64,000 nucleotides of DNA from NCBI RefSeq assembly GCF_963678635.1, contig NC_087068.1:49619724-49683723 (forward strand). The letters run 5' to 3'. The stretch is from Symsagittifera roscoffensis (taxonomy: Eukaryota > Xenacoelomorpha > Acoela > Convolutidae). The translations under genes and the position numbers were made by a program. This document shows positions 19,120 to 31,440 of this stretch, piece after piece. A model generated the notes under the pieces. The model had not been told where the DNA came from, did not search any database, and saw only the letters and a program-made list of their open reading frames with translations. Position 1 is the stretch's first letter, and every line of letters begins with the position of its first letter.

Positions 19120-20099
19120 GATGACTAGAGTTTTTTTGGAACAACACATCGAGCGAAAATCATCACGACTGGGAAAAATGGTCAGAAAAGTTTCAACTTA
19201 CAATCATCGCGAAAGAATCCGTGGACATTGAAGACGTAATCAACCCCCGTCAAGACCCGAACTAGCATACCTTATGGCCGAACCAACGGATCCTTCCGAT
19301 GATCAAACCCGTCGGGCAGAAAAAGACGAACGTCACCGACTACCTATCCAAGATTACAACGAAGAGATGAGAAGGAGAAAGGCAGAAGATAACGCAAAGA
19401 TCAACGGACTTCAAATCGGAGATATCGACAAGAAATTAAAATAACAATTATACTTGGCACTTGGAAGAGAAGGACAGAAATGCTTCTCACACAAAAATTC
19501 TGGAAAAAGAATACTGGATATTAACTTTGCTGAATTCTGGGAACTACTAAAAACAACTTTTACGGTTACTACAAATCTAACTTACGAAAGATATAAATTC
19601 TTTGGCCGAAGTCAGAAAGAAAACGAGTCTTAAGAGAAATTCCAACAAACATTATCCGATGTGGCAAAAAATTGTAAATTGGGAGAACTCGAGTCCGAAT
19701 TAGTAAGATATATTTTCATTACAAATATGCGAAATGTCGAGATACAAAAGAAACTATGTATTGAATACTTGACCCAAGAAAACGTGCTATCCTACGTACT
19801 TAAAATTCCTTGTCTATAACGCGGTACAAAGACCACAATACGTAAAGAACGAACCGACCCTAAATATCGTCGAAAACAATAAATGTCGTAACTGTGGTCA
19901 GCAGTTTAAGAAAGGACACTTAACTACATGCCCAGCCAGAGATAGAAACTGCAATACGTGCGGCCGTAAAGGTCACTTTGCAAAGCATTGCAAGAGTACA
20001 GCAACAACGGAAACAAACTTAGTCGAACAAAACCAAACATCACACGAAAAAGAAAACACCCGGGCTAACCCGCAGGAGAATCCAGAATTCGAAGTCTAG
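19120..20099 (+). pseudogene. gag: Gypsy gag remnant with zinc knuckles
   Basis: Frame-broken capsid gene. A charged segment begins near 19274 (MAEPTDPSDD). A capsid-like segment around 19560-19800 includes FFGRSQKENES followed by an in-frame TAA near 19629 and then further matching sequence (ELVRYIFITNM). Two Cys/His motifs close the gene at about 19885-19998: the first is irregular (CX2CX7HX3C), the second a regular CX2CX4HX4C (CNTCGRKGHFAKHC). Confidence 0.8.
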
Positions 20100-20101
20100 C
20101 G

Positions 20102-20584
20102 GTGGACACGGATATTCAAATAAATGCAGTCGAAGATAAGATCGAGCGCGGAGTGAGAACCGTATTCAATCACGAAGGCCTAGAACTAAAAAAGACGCTG
20201 ATGGTATCTCTGAGAAATTCCAACCACTATTACACCGAAATTCAGATTGACTCAACAAGCCCAGTTTCATTTATGAAGAAAGATCTAATTCATGAGTTGA
20301 AAATACGAGATAGGTTTTTAAAGATAGAAGCTGTAGACGAAACCACAAAAAAAGCGAATCAGGGCTTCGAGAGCACAAGAGTTTGGATGAGGATTCGATC
20401 AAAGGGTTGGGACGCGAGAGATCAGAAACTTTTCATTACTGAAGGAGCAAAAAAAATAATCTCGGAAATAACATATTACCGAACCTGGGAACAGAAGTAC
20501 TTCACAAACAAGCCCCAACCAATGGGTCAGAGTTACGGACAACCCAGAAAGGAACTCCCATCGGGACAGACGTCAACCAAATAA
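20102..20584 (+). pseudogene. Gypsy protease region
   Basis: A 160-codon frame aligned with the retropepsin region that follows gag. The expected active site D-S/T-G reads IQIDSTSPVSF, so the glycine after D-S is replaced by threonine; the enzyme would be inactive. It ends in TAA and the reverse transcriptase continues in another frame. Confidence 0.65.
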
Positions 20585-21167
20585 AATTTGCAGCGAACAG
20601 AAAACCAGACCAGGACCAAGAAACACCATTACAAAGTGAGTTTAAAGCATACACAACAAGACGGTTTTCTGACCTTATAAAAATATCCGATAGACCAAAG
20701 AATTTCATAATTAACACTTACTTCAACGAACCGATAAAACCGATACAGGTAAAGGGGAAACGCATTCCAATCCATCTTCTCCCTAAGGTGAAATTATGCA
20801 TCGACCAAATACTAAGAGATGGTCACATTGAAAAATTGTCTAGATATTCTGAAGATTGTTTCATATCCCCTATTGTAATTACAGCCAAAAAGCACGGATC
20901 AAATAAATTAGCGTTAAACTCAAAATTATTGAAAAAACAGATATTTCGTAATAGATATCAAATGCCGAATCTATTTGAACTAATCGATAACGTAGCAATA
21001 ACGAATAGCGGTCACGAGGAAAACAAAATTTGGTTCTTATCGATCGACTTAAAGTACGCATATAGCCAAATTCCGTTATCAAAAAAGGCAACTAATGGTT
21101 TTCTTTTGACCAATTCAATAAATTTATACCAAATCTAGCGTCCTTATCAGCACCGTTTAGAGAACTT
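20584..21167 (+). pseudogene. Gypsy reverse transcriptase, internally deleted
   Basis: The fingers and first palm motif are clear: KLSRYSEDCFISPIVITAKK, NRYQMPNLFELID and SIDLKYAYSQIPL with the first catalytic Asp. Sequence then jumps near 21100-21140 to the connection segment (SAPFRELMQKKKH), so the YxDD motif is missing. Confidence 0.85.
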
Positions 21168-21470
21168 ATGCAGAAGAAAAAACATTTAAGTGGTCCACGG
21201 TGCACGCCGAGGCGTTTGAAAAAAATCAAGAAAGAAATCTGTAAAACGGTAATGAATCACCATTTTGACGTAAACCTGAACACCAGAGTGAAATGCGAGG
21301 CATCGCATTTAGGACTGGGCGCGTCCGTCAAACAAAACAATTGGGGGATTTGGAAACGGGCAAGGACATGGGATTTGTCGACTACTTATCCCGACACCCA
21401 TCGGGTGAACCCGTACCAGTTTCCCTCGACGACGATAAATTTGCTATCACTTCGGTAAACTAAATAAGTA
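21168..21470 (+). pseudogene. Gypsy connection and RNase H remnants
   Basis: A connection segment (EKIKKEI-like) leads to CEASHLGLGASVKQNNW, the start of RNase H, which is joined directly to the C-terminal GKDMGFVDYLSRHPSGEP motif in another frame. Most of the domain is deleted. Confidence 0.75.
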
Positions 21471-22039
21471 CTCTCCTAGGTTTTGATTATTTGATGCCTA
21501 GAAATTCTTGGCCGCAAATAAGAAATAATTTTGCTCAGCAAATTTTAGCGCATGACGTCATACACTGCAATACGATCGACCAGTCGATAGATCATATGAC
21601 CAGTCAAGAAATAGAACATGAGAATTGAATTGTGAACGCTGCTGAAACTTTCCAAGCTATCATTAACCACTCTAAAATTTCAGTGTGCCAAAATTTACAT
21701 TCACGAACGGAGGACTGCGATCCATCCTGCAAAATTATTGATTTTTCAATTAACTATGAAACTCTGAAATATGTGGCCGAACAACTTGAACATTCCAACA
21801 TTGATAACTTGAATACTTTAAAACCAAGTACTAGCAACCCATCGGATAATCCCTCGGAAAGAATACCTAGTAAATAAAAGCTCGAGAACAGTTAAGATAA
21901 ACATATTTAGATTCTCGTGGCCTGAAATATTTGATTCGAAATTTATTTCACTAATATCTAAACATGACCTGGTAATGAAAAAAATCATTAAAGCAATTGA
22001 GGAAGACCGTAAACAAGATATTACATAATTGGGAAATTA
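21471..22039 (+). other. Gypsy RNase H-integrase linker
   Basis: Contains an 81-codon frame (21632-21877) and broken sequence that would link RNase H to integrase. No motif is recognisable. Confidence 0.5.
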
Positions 22040-22403
22040 CTATAGATCTTATATTGATAATTTACACGTCAGCGGAGGATGTCTTGTTTGACGACCGATT
22101 AGTTGTCCCGGCATGCTTGAGATCGACATTGCTTCATAGATTACATGAAGCCCACCCAGGCAAGTTCGCGATGAAAAGTCTGGCAACTCAACATATGTGG
22201 TGGCCAAAAATTTATCGCGAGATCCAAGTTCACGGCAAAAACCGCATTGAGTGCGTCAAAGCAGGTAAAAATTTGAAACCTCTTTCACACCATAAAAACC
22301 TCGGAAAACTCCCAACGGTCAAAGAACCAAATCAAGAAATAGAATTAGACTTCGCCGGTCTGTTACCGTTAACATGGGGAACAAAAAAATACATATTGGT
22401 ATG
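22040..22403 (+). pseudogene. Gypsy integrase, N-terminal part
   Basis: Shows the HHCC zinc domain (RLHEAHPGKFAMKSLA..MWWPKIYREI) with the first Cys of the CX2C pair replaced (RIEC), then the start of the catalytic core with ELDFAG carrying the first catalytic Asp. The frame is cut at ...YILV by BEL-B and resumes at 36021. Confidence 0.88.
22399..22403. repeat. Target site duplication of BEL-B, left copy (GTATG)
   Basis: Matches 36021-36025. Keeping one copy restores an uninterrupted gypsy integrase frame, which confirms the insertion point. Also carried into the array units at 24904 and 27411. Confidence 0.88.
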
Positions 22404-22835
22404 TATTCTGGCCTTTTCTATAACTCGAATAAAAACAAGAAACAGAATCGGTTTGATTCAGGAGAATCAATAAACGGCGAATTTTAGTAATTTATATTGC
22501 ACGGAATTAGCAACAACATTACACGTATCAAGTTAAAAAGTGGGCTTGTTCATGCGCTCATTTGTGTGATTTATGTGTTTTTTCACAAGGAATTCACACT
22601 TAGTTCACGCAGTTTAATCAACAGAAGCTCAATTGCAAACCAATTTTGAACCGATTAAAATATTAGCATTTTATGTTCTGTCAGGTTCAGCTCAAATAGG
22701 ATTCTCAATTGAAACAGTTTAGGTGAGAATCGAACCCACGCCGAACTTCCCGGAACGCACTATGTAAACGCTGAGCTATACTGGCTTTATACGATACTTT
22801 CATAATTTCAACTTTAATGCTAAGTAGCATTAACA
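22404..22835 (-). repeat. BEL-B 3' LTR, array unit 1 (432 bp)
   Basis: Begins TATTCTGGCC and ends GCATTAACA. It contains the tRNA-like block at 22718-22779 (minus strand; B-box-like GGTTCGATTCT at 22726-22736) directly after TATAAAG. Confidence 0.88.
22718..22779 (-). promoter_or_regulatory. tRNA-like block in BEL-B LTR (array unit 1)
   Basis: Sense strand reads TATAGCTCAGCG...GTGCG, a D-arm/A-box look-alike, and GTGGGTTCGATTCTCAC, a fully paired 5-bp T-stem (one G-U) with a canonical 7-base T-loop. Copies lie at 25223-25284, 27730-27791, 35879-35940 and 57327-57388. Confidence 0.65.
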
Positions 22836-22847
22836 TCCTCCACCCCC

Positions 22848-24740
22848 GAAGGAGCGAGAACCGGAACGAGCTTAACGAGCGGCCGAGTATAGTTTCCGGA
22901 AACGGTCCTTAGGTTTGCGAAGCGGGCGGTGTTGTCTTTGCCGTAGTTTAGCAACATTATGCGTGCTAGTGGGTAGTGGCCCCTGGGCTAGTGGATTCAA
23001 CTTACCACACCATATCTCCCGTTTTCAAAGAATATTCGGCAATTAAGTGGCCGAACATAGCATGCCACTTAACTCATAGCGTTTAGAGTGCGAATAGTTT
23101 TCACTCGACCAAAGAGACGGAAACGTTAGACTGTGCTGATCTAAGAGGAAATCATTCGGCGTCAAAGCCTCAAGACTATCTGGGTCGTCAAAAACGGGAG
23201 TTAGTGGACGAGCGTTTAGTGAACCTTCAACTAGGCACATGGTTGAGTTCAAAATCTCGTCAGTCAATTTTTTTGACCCTAAGGTTGCATAAAACACACG
23301 GTTACAACTGTGCACCATTCGCTCCCATGCTCCACCTTAGGACCACTTGATGTGGTGCACTTGGCGAATTATACTTCCACTTAAAGCCGTTGTGTACGAG
23401 CGACAGTGGAGCTTCTGCGTTCCAATTTTTGATGCACAGAAGAAGCTCTTTTTCGGCTCCTACAAAGTTTGTTCCGTTGTCCGACCAAATTATTGAGGGT
23501 GTTACTCGCCTAGAAAAAAAGCGCTCGATAGCCATCACACATGAACTTGTGTCCATGAATGGAACCAACTCAATGTGAATTGCGCGAGTCGTTAAGCAAG
23601 TAAATAGAAAACCCCTGCGTTTCTCGGAAGATCGACGAATGGTTACATGAAATGGTCCAAAATAATCGACGCCGCAGTTCGAGAACGGTGGCTGTTGGTA
23701 ACCTAGACGCTCCGCGGAAAGGTCAGACATCAATGGAGTAACGGTTTTCACTTTTCGCTCTCTACAGCACACACAATGTGTTTCAAAAGCTCTTAGTGCA
23801 GATCTTAAGAGTAGTACAACAAATTGCTGATGAATGACGGAACGATGGTAGTCGACTGACTGATGTTCGTGCTTAATGTGATAAAACCGGAGAAACAATT
23901 GGATTAGCCGATGGCGGCTATCCAAAACTATAGGATGGCGAGTTTCGAAAGCGGTTGCGGAGAGACGTTGGAAACCGCCGGTAGATCTAATTAAACCATT
24001 CCGTCCGATAAAAGGCGAATACAATGATATACGGCTCGATTTTTTCACATATTTTGCAGCTGCTAATTGTTTACTTTCAGCTGGGAATGACTCTAACTGC
24101 GAAAGTTGCAAAAAATTTTCCTCTGCAATTACAGGTTCTGCTGGATCAATTATGGCCTTATCTGGCGATCTGAAATGTCTATGCTTAGGTGAGAGTCTCA
24201 ACATAAATGCTACCAGTCGCTTTATTTTGGAGAACGCGCTATATTCTTCCCAAGGAAAAGCAAAGTCAGTCGAAACTGCAGTGCACGGAAAAATTGAAGA
24301 GGCCTCGAAACCCTCATTCAGATCGTAGACCAGACCATCCAGGCACATTTTCTCAGTAACTTCCCTATATGGATTGAAAGGTCGATCCGAAGTTTTTAAA
24401 AAGGTAGGGCCGTTTACCCAACTGCTTTGCTTGAGGGAGTCAGCAGTAATACCTCTAGTTCCGTAGTCAGTGGGTTGTCTCCACTCAACACATGGAACCA
24501 TTGATCAATTGATGTTGACTCCAAAATCTCGGCTACTCGATTGGCTACAAACACGGGCTTTTTGCTTGTCGATTTCAACCACTGAAGGACTGTTGTGCTG
24601 TCAGACCACATGCACACTTTGGAAATACTCAGTGTCAGAGCTTTCTCGATATCATCCTTTAGGCGACTAGCAAGAAGCGCAGCCTGAAGCTCCAACTTCG
24701 GAAAGCATCTTTATCGAGACTACTCTTGCTTTACCGAAGA
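22848..24740 (-). pseudogene. pol: BEL-B pol 3' half, array unit 1
   Basis: Covers RNase H (MWSDSTTVLQW, GDNP), integrase zinc site, VDYFGPF and SDNGTNF catalytic Asp motifs, and part of DUF5641. A frameshift follows GDNP near 24480. Another near 23325 puts the region of the catalytic Glu into a second frame (23043-23318). A 5-bp loss near 24705 is shared by all three units, so these breaks predate the duplication. Confidence 0.9.
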
Positions 24741-24908
24741 CAAAAACCGCATTGAGTGCGTCAAAGCAGGTAAAAATTTGAAACCTCTTTCACACCATAA
24801 AAACCTCGGAAAACTCCCAACGGTCAAAGAACCAAATCAAGCAATAGAATTAGACTTCGCCGGTCTGTTACCGTTAACATGGGGAACAAAAAAATACATA
24901 TTGGTATG

Positions 24909-25340
24909 TATTCTGGCCTTTTCTATAACTCGAATAAAAACAAGAAACAGAATCGGTTTGATTCAGGAGAATCAATAAACGGCGAATTTTAGTAATTTAT
25001 ATTGCACGGAATTAGCAACAACATTACACGTATCAAGTTAAAAAGTGGGCTTGTTCATGCTCTCATTTGTGTGATTTATGTGTTTTTTCACAATGAATTC
25101 ACACTTAGTTCACGCAGTTTAACCAACAGAAGCTCAATTGCAAACCAATTTTGAACCGATTAAAAAATTAGCATTTTATGTTCTGTCAGGTTCAGCTCAA
25201 ATAGGATTCTCAATTGAAACAATTTAGGTGAGAATCGAACCCACGCCGAACTTCCCGGAACGCACTATGTAAACGCTGAGCTATACTGGCTTTATACGAT
25301 ACTTTCATAATTTCAACTTCAATGCTAAGTAGCATTAACA
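24909..25340 (-). repeat. BEL-B LTR, array unit 2 (432 bp)
   Basis: Nearly identical to the unit 3 LTR and different from unit 1 at several positions (for example GCTCTCATT against GCGCTCATT). Confidence 0.9.
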
Positions 25341-25352
25341 TCCTCCACCCCC

Positions 25353-27247
25353 GAAGGAGCGAGAACCGGAACGAGCTTAACGAGCGGCCGAGTATATTTT
25401 CCGGAAACGGTCCTTAGGTTTGCGAAGCGGGCGGTGTTGTCTTTGCCGTAGTTTAGCAATTTTATGCGTGCTAGTGGGTAGTGGCCCCTAGGGCTAGTGG
25501 ATTCAACTTACCACACCATATCTCCCGTTTTCAAAGAATATTCGGCCAATTAAGTGGCCGAACATAGCATGCCACTTAACTCATAGCGTTTAGAGTGCTA
25601 ATAGTTTTCACTCGACCAAAGAGACGGAAACGTTAGACTGTGCTGATCTAAGAGGAAATCATTTGGCGTCAAAGCCTCAAGACTATCTGGGTCGTCAAAA
25701 ACGGGAGTTAGTGGACGAGCGTTTAGTGAACCTTCAACTAGGCACATGGTTGAGTTCAAAATCTCGTCAGTCAATTTTTTTGACCCTAAGGTTGCATAAA
25801 ACACACGGTTACAACTGTGCACCATTCGCTCCCATGCTCCACCTTGGGACCACTTGATGTGGTGCACTTGGCGAATTATTCTTCCACTTAAAGCCGTTGT
25901 GTACGAGCGACAGTGGAGCTTCTGCGTTCCAATTTTTGATGCACAGAAGAAGCTCTTTTTCGGCTCCTACAAAGTTTGTTCCGTTGTCCGACCAAATTAT
26001 TGAGGGTGTTACTCGCCTAGAAAAAAAGCGCTCGATAGCCATCACACATGAACTTGTGTCCATGAATGGAACCAACTCAATGTGAATTGCGCGAGTCGTT
26101 AAGCAAGTAAATAGAAAACCCCTGCGTTTCTCGGAAGATCGACGAATGGTTACATGAAATGGTCCAAAATAATCGACGCCGCAGTTCGAGAACGGTGGCT
26201 GTTGGTAACCTAGACGCTCCGCGGAAAGGTCAGACATCAATGGAGTAACGGTTTTCACTTTTCGCTCTCTACAGCACACACAATGTGTTTCAAAAGCTCT
26301 TAGTGCAGATCTTAAGAGTAGTACAACAAATTGCTGATGAATGACGGAACGATGGTAGTCGACTGACTGATGTTCGTGCTTAATGTGATAAAACCGGAGA
26401 AACAATTGGATTAGCCGATGGCGGCTATCCAAAACTATAGGATGGCGAGTTTCGAAAGCGGTTGCGGAGAGACGTTGGAAACCGCCGGTAGATCTAATTA
26501 AACCATTCCGTCCGATAAAAGGCGAATACAATGATATACGGCTCGATTTTTTCACATATTTTGCAGCTGCTAATTGTTTACTTTCAGCTGGGAATGACTC
26601 TAACTGCGAAAGTTGCAAAAAATTTTCCTCTGCAATTACAGGTTCTGCTGGATCAATTATGGCCTTATCTGGCGATCTGAAATGTCTATGCTTAGGTGAG
26701 AGTCTCAACATATATGCTACCAGTCGCTTTATTTTGGAGAACGCGCTATATTCTTCCCAAGGAAAAGCAAAGTCAGTCGAAACTGCAGTGCACGGAAAAA
26801 TTGAAGAGGCCTCGAAACCCACATTCAGATCGTAGACCAGACCATCCAGGCAAATTTTCTCAGTAACTTCCCTATATGGATTGAAAGGTCGATCCGAAAA
26901 TTTTAAAAAGGTAGGGCCGTTTACCCAACTGCTTTGCTTGAGGGAGTCAGCAGTAATACCTCTAGTTCCGTAGTCAGTGGGTTGTCTCCACTCAACACAT
27001 GGAACCATTGATCAATTGATGTTGACTCCAAAATCTCGGCTACTCGATTGGCTACAAACACGGGCTTTTTGCTTGTCGATTTCAACCACTGAAGGACTGT
27101 TGTGCTGTCAGACCACATGCACACTTTGGAAATACTCAGTGTCAGAGCTTTCTCGATATCATCCTTTAGGCGACTAGCAAGAAGCGCAGCCTGAAGCTCC
27201 AACTTCGGAAAGCATCTTTATCGAGACTACTCTTGCTTTACCGAAGA
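25353..27247 (-). pseudogene. pol: BEL-B pol 3' half, array unit 2
   Basis: Same content and same shared breaks as unit 1, with private substitutions near 25599, 25880, 26821 and 26899. Confidence 0.9.
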
Positions 27248-27415
27248 CAAAAACCGCATTGAGTGCGTCAAAGCAGGTAAAAATTTGAAACCTCTTTCAC
27301 ACCATAAAAACCTCGGAAAACTCCCAACGGTCAAAGAACCAAATCAAGCAATAGAATTAGACTTCGCCGGTCTGTTACCGTTAACATGGGGAACAAAAAA
27401 ATACATATTGGTATG

Positions 27416-27847
27416 TATTCTGGCCTTTTCTATAACTCGAATAAAAACAAGAAACAGAATCGGTTTGATTCAGGAGAATCAATAAACGGCGAATTTTAGT
27501 AATTTATATTGCACGGAATTAGCAACAACATTACACGTATCAAGTTAAAAAGTGGGCTTGTTCATGCTCTCATTTGTGTGATTTATGTGTTTTTTCACAA
27601 TGAATTCACACTTAGTTCACGCAGTTTAACCAACAGAAGCTCAATTGCAAACCAATTTTGAACCGATTAAAAAATTAGCATTTTATGTTCTGTCAGGTTC
27701 AGCTCAAATAGGATTCTCAATTGAAACAATTTAGGTGAGAATCGAACCCACGCCGAACTTCCCGGAACGCACTATGTAAACGCTGAGCTATACTGGCTTT
27801 ATACGATACTTTCATAATTTCAACTTCAATGCTAAGTAGCATTAACA
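27416..27847 (-). repeat. BEL-B LTR, array unit 3 (432 bp)
   Basis: Same extent as the other unit LTRs; tRNA-like block at 27730-27791. Confidence 0.9.
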
Positions 27848-27859
27848 TCCTCCACCCCC

Positions 27860-30800
27860 GAAGGAGCGAGAACCGGAACGAGCTTAACGAGCGGCCGAGT
27901 ATATTTTCCGGAAACGGTCCTTAGGTTTGCGAAGCGGGCGGTGTTGTCTTTGCCGTAGTTTAGCAATTTTATGCGTGCTAGTGGGTAGTGGCCCCTAGGG
28001 CTAGTGGATTCAACTTACCACACCATATCTCCCGTTTTCAAAGAATATTCGGCCAATTAAGTGGCCGAACATAGCATGCCACTTAACTCATAGCGTTTAG
28101 AGTGCGAATAGTTTTCACTCGACCAAAGAGACGGAAACGTTAGACTGTGCTGATCTAAGAGGAAATCATTTGGCGTCAAAGCCTCAAGACTATCTGGGTC
28201 GTCAAAAACGGGAGTTAGTGGACGAGCGTTTAGTGAACCTTCAACTAGGCACATGGTTGAGTTCAAAATCTCGTCAGTCAATTTTTTTGACCCTAAGGTT
28301 GCATAAAACACACGGTTACAACTGTGCACCATTCGCTCCCATGCTCCACCTTGGGACCACTTGATGTGGTGCACTTGGCGAATTATACTTCCACTTAAAG
28401 CCGTTGTGTACGAGCGACAGTGGAGCTTCTGCGTTCCAATTTTTGATGCACAGAAGAAGCTCTTTTTCGGCTCCTACAAAGTTTGTTCCGTTGTCCGACC
28501 AAATTATTGAGGGTGTTACTCGCCTAGAAAAAAAGCGCTCGATAGCCATCACACATGAACTTGTGTCCATGAATGGAACCAACTCAATGTGAATTGCGCG
28601 AGTCGTTAAGCAAGTAAATAGAAAACCCCTGCGTTTCTCGGAAGATCGACGAATGGTTACATGAAATGGTCCAAAATAATCGACGCCGCAGTTCGAGAAC
28701 GGTGGCTGTTGGTAACCTAGACGCTCCGCGGAAAGGTCAGACATCAATGGAGTAACGGTTTTCACTTTTCGCTCTCTACAGCACACACAATGTGTTTCAA
28801 AAGCTCTTAGTGCAGATCTTAAGAGTAGTACAACAAATTGCTGATGAATGACGGAACGATGGTAGTCGACTGACTGATGTTCGTGCTTAATGTGATAAAA
28901 CCGGAGAAACAATTGGATTAGCCGATGGCGGCTATCCAAAACTATAGGATGGCGAGTTTCGAAAGCGGTTGCGGAGAGACGTTGGAAACCGCCGGTAGAT
29001 CTAATTAAACCATTCCGTCCGATAAAAGGCGAATACAATGATATACGGCTCGATTTTTTCACATATTTTGCAGCTGCTAATTGTTTACTTTCAGCTGGGA
29101 ATGACTCTAACTGCGAAAGTTGCAAAAAATTTTCCTCTGCAATTACAGGTTCTGCTGGATCAATTATGGCCTTATCTGGCGATCTGAAATGTCTATGCTT
29201 AGGTGAGAGTCTCAACATATATGCTACCAGTCGCTTTATTTTGGAGAACGCGCTATATTCTTCCCAAGGAAAAGCAAAGTCAGTCGAAACTGCAGTGCAC
29301 GGAAAAATTGAAGAGGCCTCGAAACCCTCATTCAGATCGTAGACCAGACCATCCAGGCAAATTTTCTCAGTAACTTCCCTATATGGATTGAAAGGTCGAT
29401 CCGAAGTTTTTAAAAAGGTAGGGCCGTTTACCCAACTGCTTTGCTTGAGGGAGTCAGCAGTAATACCTCTAGTTCCGTAGTCAGTGGGTTGTCTCCACTC
29501 AACACATGGAACCATTGATCAATTGATGTTGACTCCAAAATCTCGGCTACTCGATTGGCTACAAACACGGGCTTTTTGCTTGTCGATTTCAACCACTGAA
29601 GGACTGTTGTGCTGTCAGACCACATGCACACTTTGGAAATACTCAGTGTCAGAGCTTTCTCGATATCATCCTTTAGGCGACTAGCAAGAAGCGCAGCCTG
29701 AAGCTCCAACTTCGGAAAACATCTTTATCGAGACTACTCTTGCTTTACCGAAGACAAACGCTAGTTGACATTTAGAATCGGCGTTTTCTGAGCTCGAAGG
29801 AATGCTACAGAACAGAAAACGTCCAATGAGCTATCACCGAACATGTGCAGCTCAACCTCATCTACTGGGAAGTCAAAATAGCAACGAGGTATTTTGAGCT
29901 GCCCTAAAACTGCCAAGCCAGAGTGACATTCAGTGAATCTGCGGCACAACTCATTTGGCTGTGGTTCGTTCCACTGTTGGCCACTCAATCTCCAAATATT
30001 TTCCAGTAGCAAACGTGCGCGTACGGTATACGGGGCGACAAGACCCATGGAGTCGAACACGGAGGACACAAAACTAAGAACCGATCGCTGCGTAACAGAG
30101 TCTTTGAGTTCGCGGTCGACTCCTCTGCTCACAATCAACGTATCGGTGACGTGGTCCCATTTGAGACCGAGAACATGCGATGCGGTTTCCGGATTAATCG
30201 CAGCGGTAAAAATTTCCTTACTGTTGTTAGCGCGGGTATTTAGTTTCGAAGACAAATTGGGAACGTTTCTATTAAATTTTGTAAGATTAAACCCACCCAA
30301 CTTAAGCAGCTCAACTAAACTGCGATTTAACATTAAAGCAGTTTCTGGATTTTTCACAGATCCAAGGTAGTCATCCATGTAAAATTTGCTTAGCACGCCG
30401 TAAGCGGTATCGGGGTAACGATCTTGGTTGTCGACGGCTGTTCGGCGAAGAGCATAAGTAGCACATGTCGGAGAATCTTTCGCTCCAAATATATTCCTTG
30501 TATATTGAATACACTCACATCTGATGTGGGGTCCTCCCGCCACAAAAAACGCAAGGAACGTTGATTGCTTTCTAGTAAGCCGACCTGCATAAACATGCCT
30601 TCGATATCTGCGGAAATTGCGTATTTGTGCTCTCGGAACAACATTGCACTCTTCAACATTGCACTTGAAATTGGCGGCTCGAACACCAATTGGTGATGGG
30701 AGTGGGCTATTGAGAACCCAGCCAATGGGCATACGGACAGCGACGGGAGTATTTTGATTTCATCCTTGGAAGTATTCGAGAGGCTTGATTGCATGAAAGA

Positions 30801-31440
30801 CATCCTGCCCTAATATCATCTCAACGTCGGAATAGTTGTAGACAATAGGTTTAATTGGCTGCAAATGTGGGAACCTGTCTTGGAGAATGGTAACGTCAGT
30901 GGTTTCAGAACCAACGCTCAAACTGTTTTTCACAAACGGCGTAACCCTAAACGAGTACTCATGGTGGTCGAATTTGGCAAAAACGTTCACTTCGACTTGT
31001 TGCGTGAGAACGGATTCCGTCGAATTGAAGCCGTTTACCAGAATACCTAGCTTTTGGCCAGTTAAATTTAAACGCTGTGCTAGGTTCGCCGAGACCCTTG
31101 AGTAGGTACAACAGGAATCGCACATTACAAGAGCAGTGGTCACGTCTGTGTGTGATCTTATTTCCAATTGAAACACAGGAAGGAGTCCCGTTAGTTTCTT
31201 GTAAGACGGCGAACCGGCTACGTTCGATGACGAAGTTTGCGGCTCATTCCGGTTCGGCGGGGCGGCACTGTTTGAATTTGAATGGCTTGCGTTATTGCTA
31301 TTTTTTAACTTTTTGGTTGCAGACCTTACGCTGAAAACTTTCTCAGCACCATGCAACAAGACATTATGGGTGCTTTCACAACCAGGCTTAGTGCATTTGC
31401 GGGCTTTAGGGCATTTTCGGAACATGTTGTCAGGTTGAAA
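27860..31440 (-). pseudogene. pol: BEL-B pol, array unit 3 continuing into RNase H, reverse transcriptase and protease
   Basis: Beyond the array (29755 onward) pol continues upstream: RNase H start (HMFGDSSLDVF), reverse transcriptase with YMDDYLGS and SADIEGMFMQVG, protease, and the Cys/His segment CTKPGCESTHNVLLH. About 500 bp of the reverse transcriptase N-terminal part present in the copy at 57041-61083 is missing near 30650. The protease motif is DSCC rather than DTGS, as in the other copy. Several frameshifts. Confidence 0.9.

Larger units (their letters stand above)
22236..29754. repeat. Tandem array of three chimeric units (2505, 2507, 2507 bp)
   Basis: Units are 22236-24740, 24741-27247 and 27248-29754. 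Each holds 168 bp of gypsy integrase, one target duplication copy, a 432-bp BEL-B LTR and the 3' half of BEL-B pol up to mid RNase H. The junctions join pol GAAGA-CAAA to gypsy CAAA-AACCGC, leaving a 4-bp overlap (CAAA) consistent with microhomology. Unit 1 differs from units 2 and 3 at many LTR sites. Unit 2 has private changes while unit 3 agrees with unit 1 there. Confidence 0.93.
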
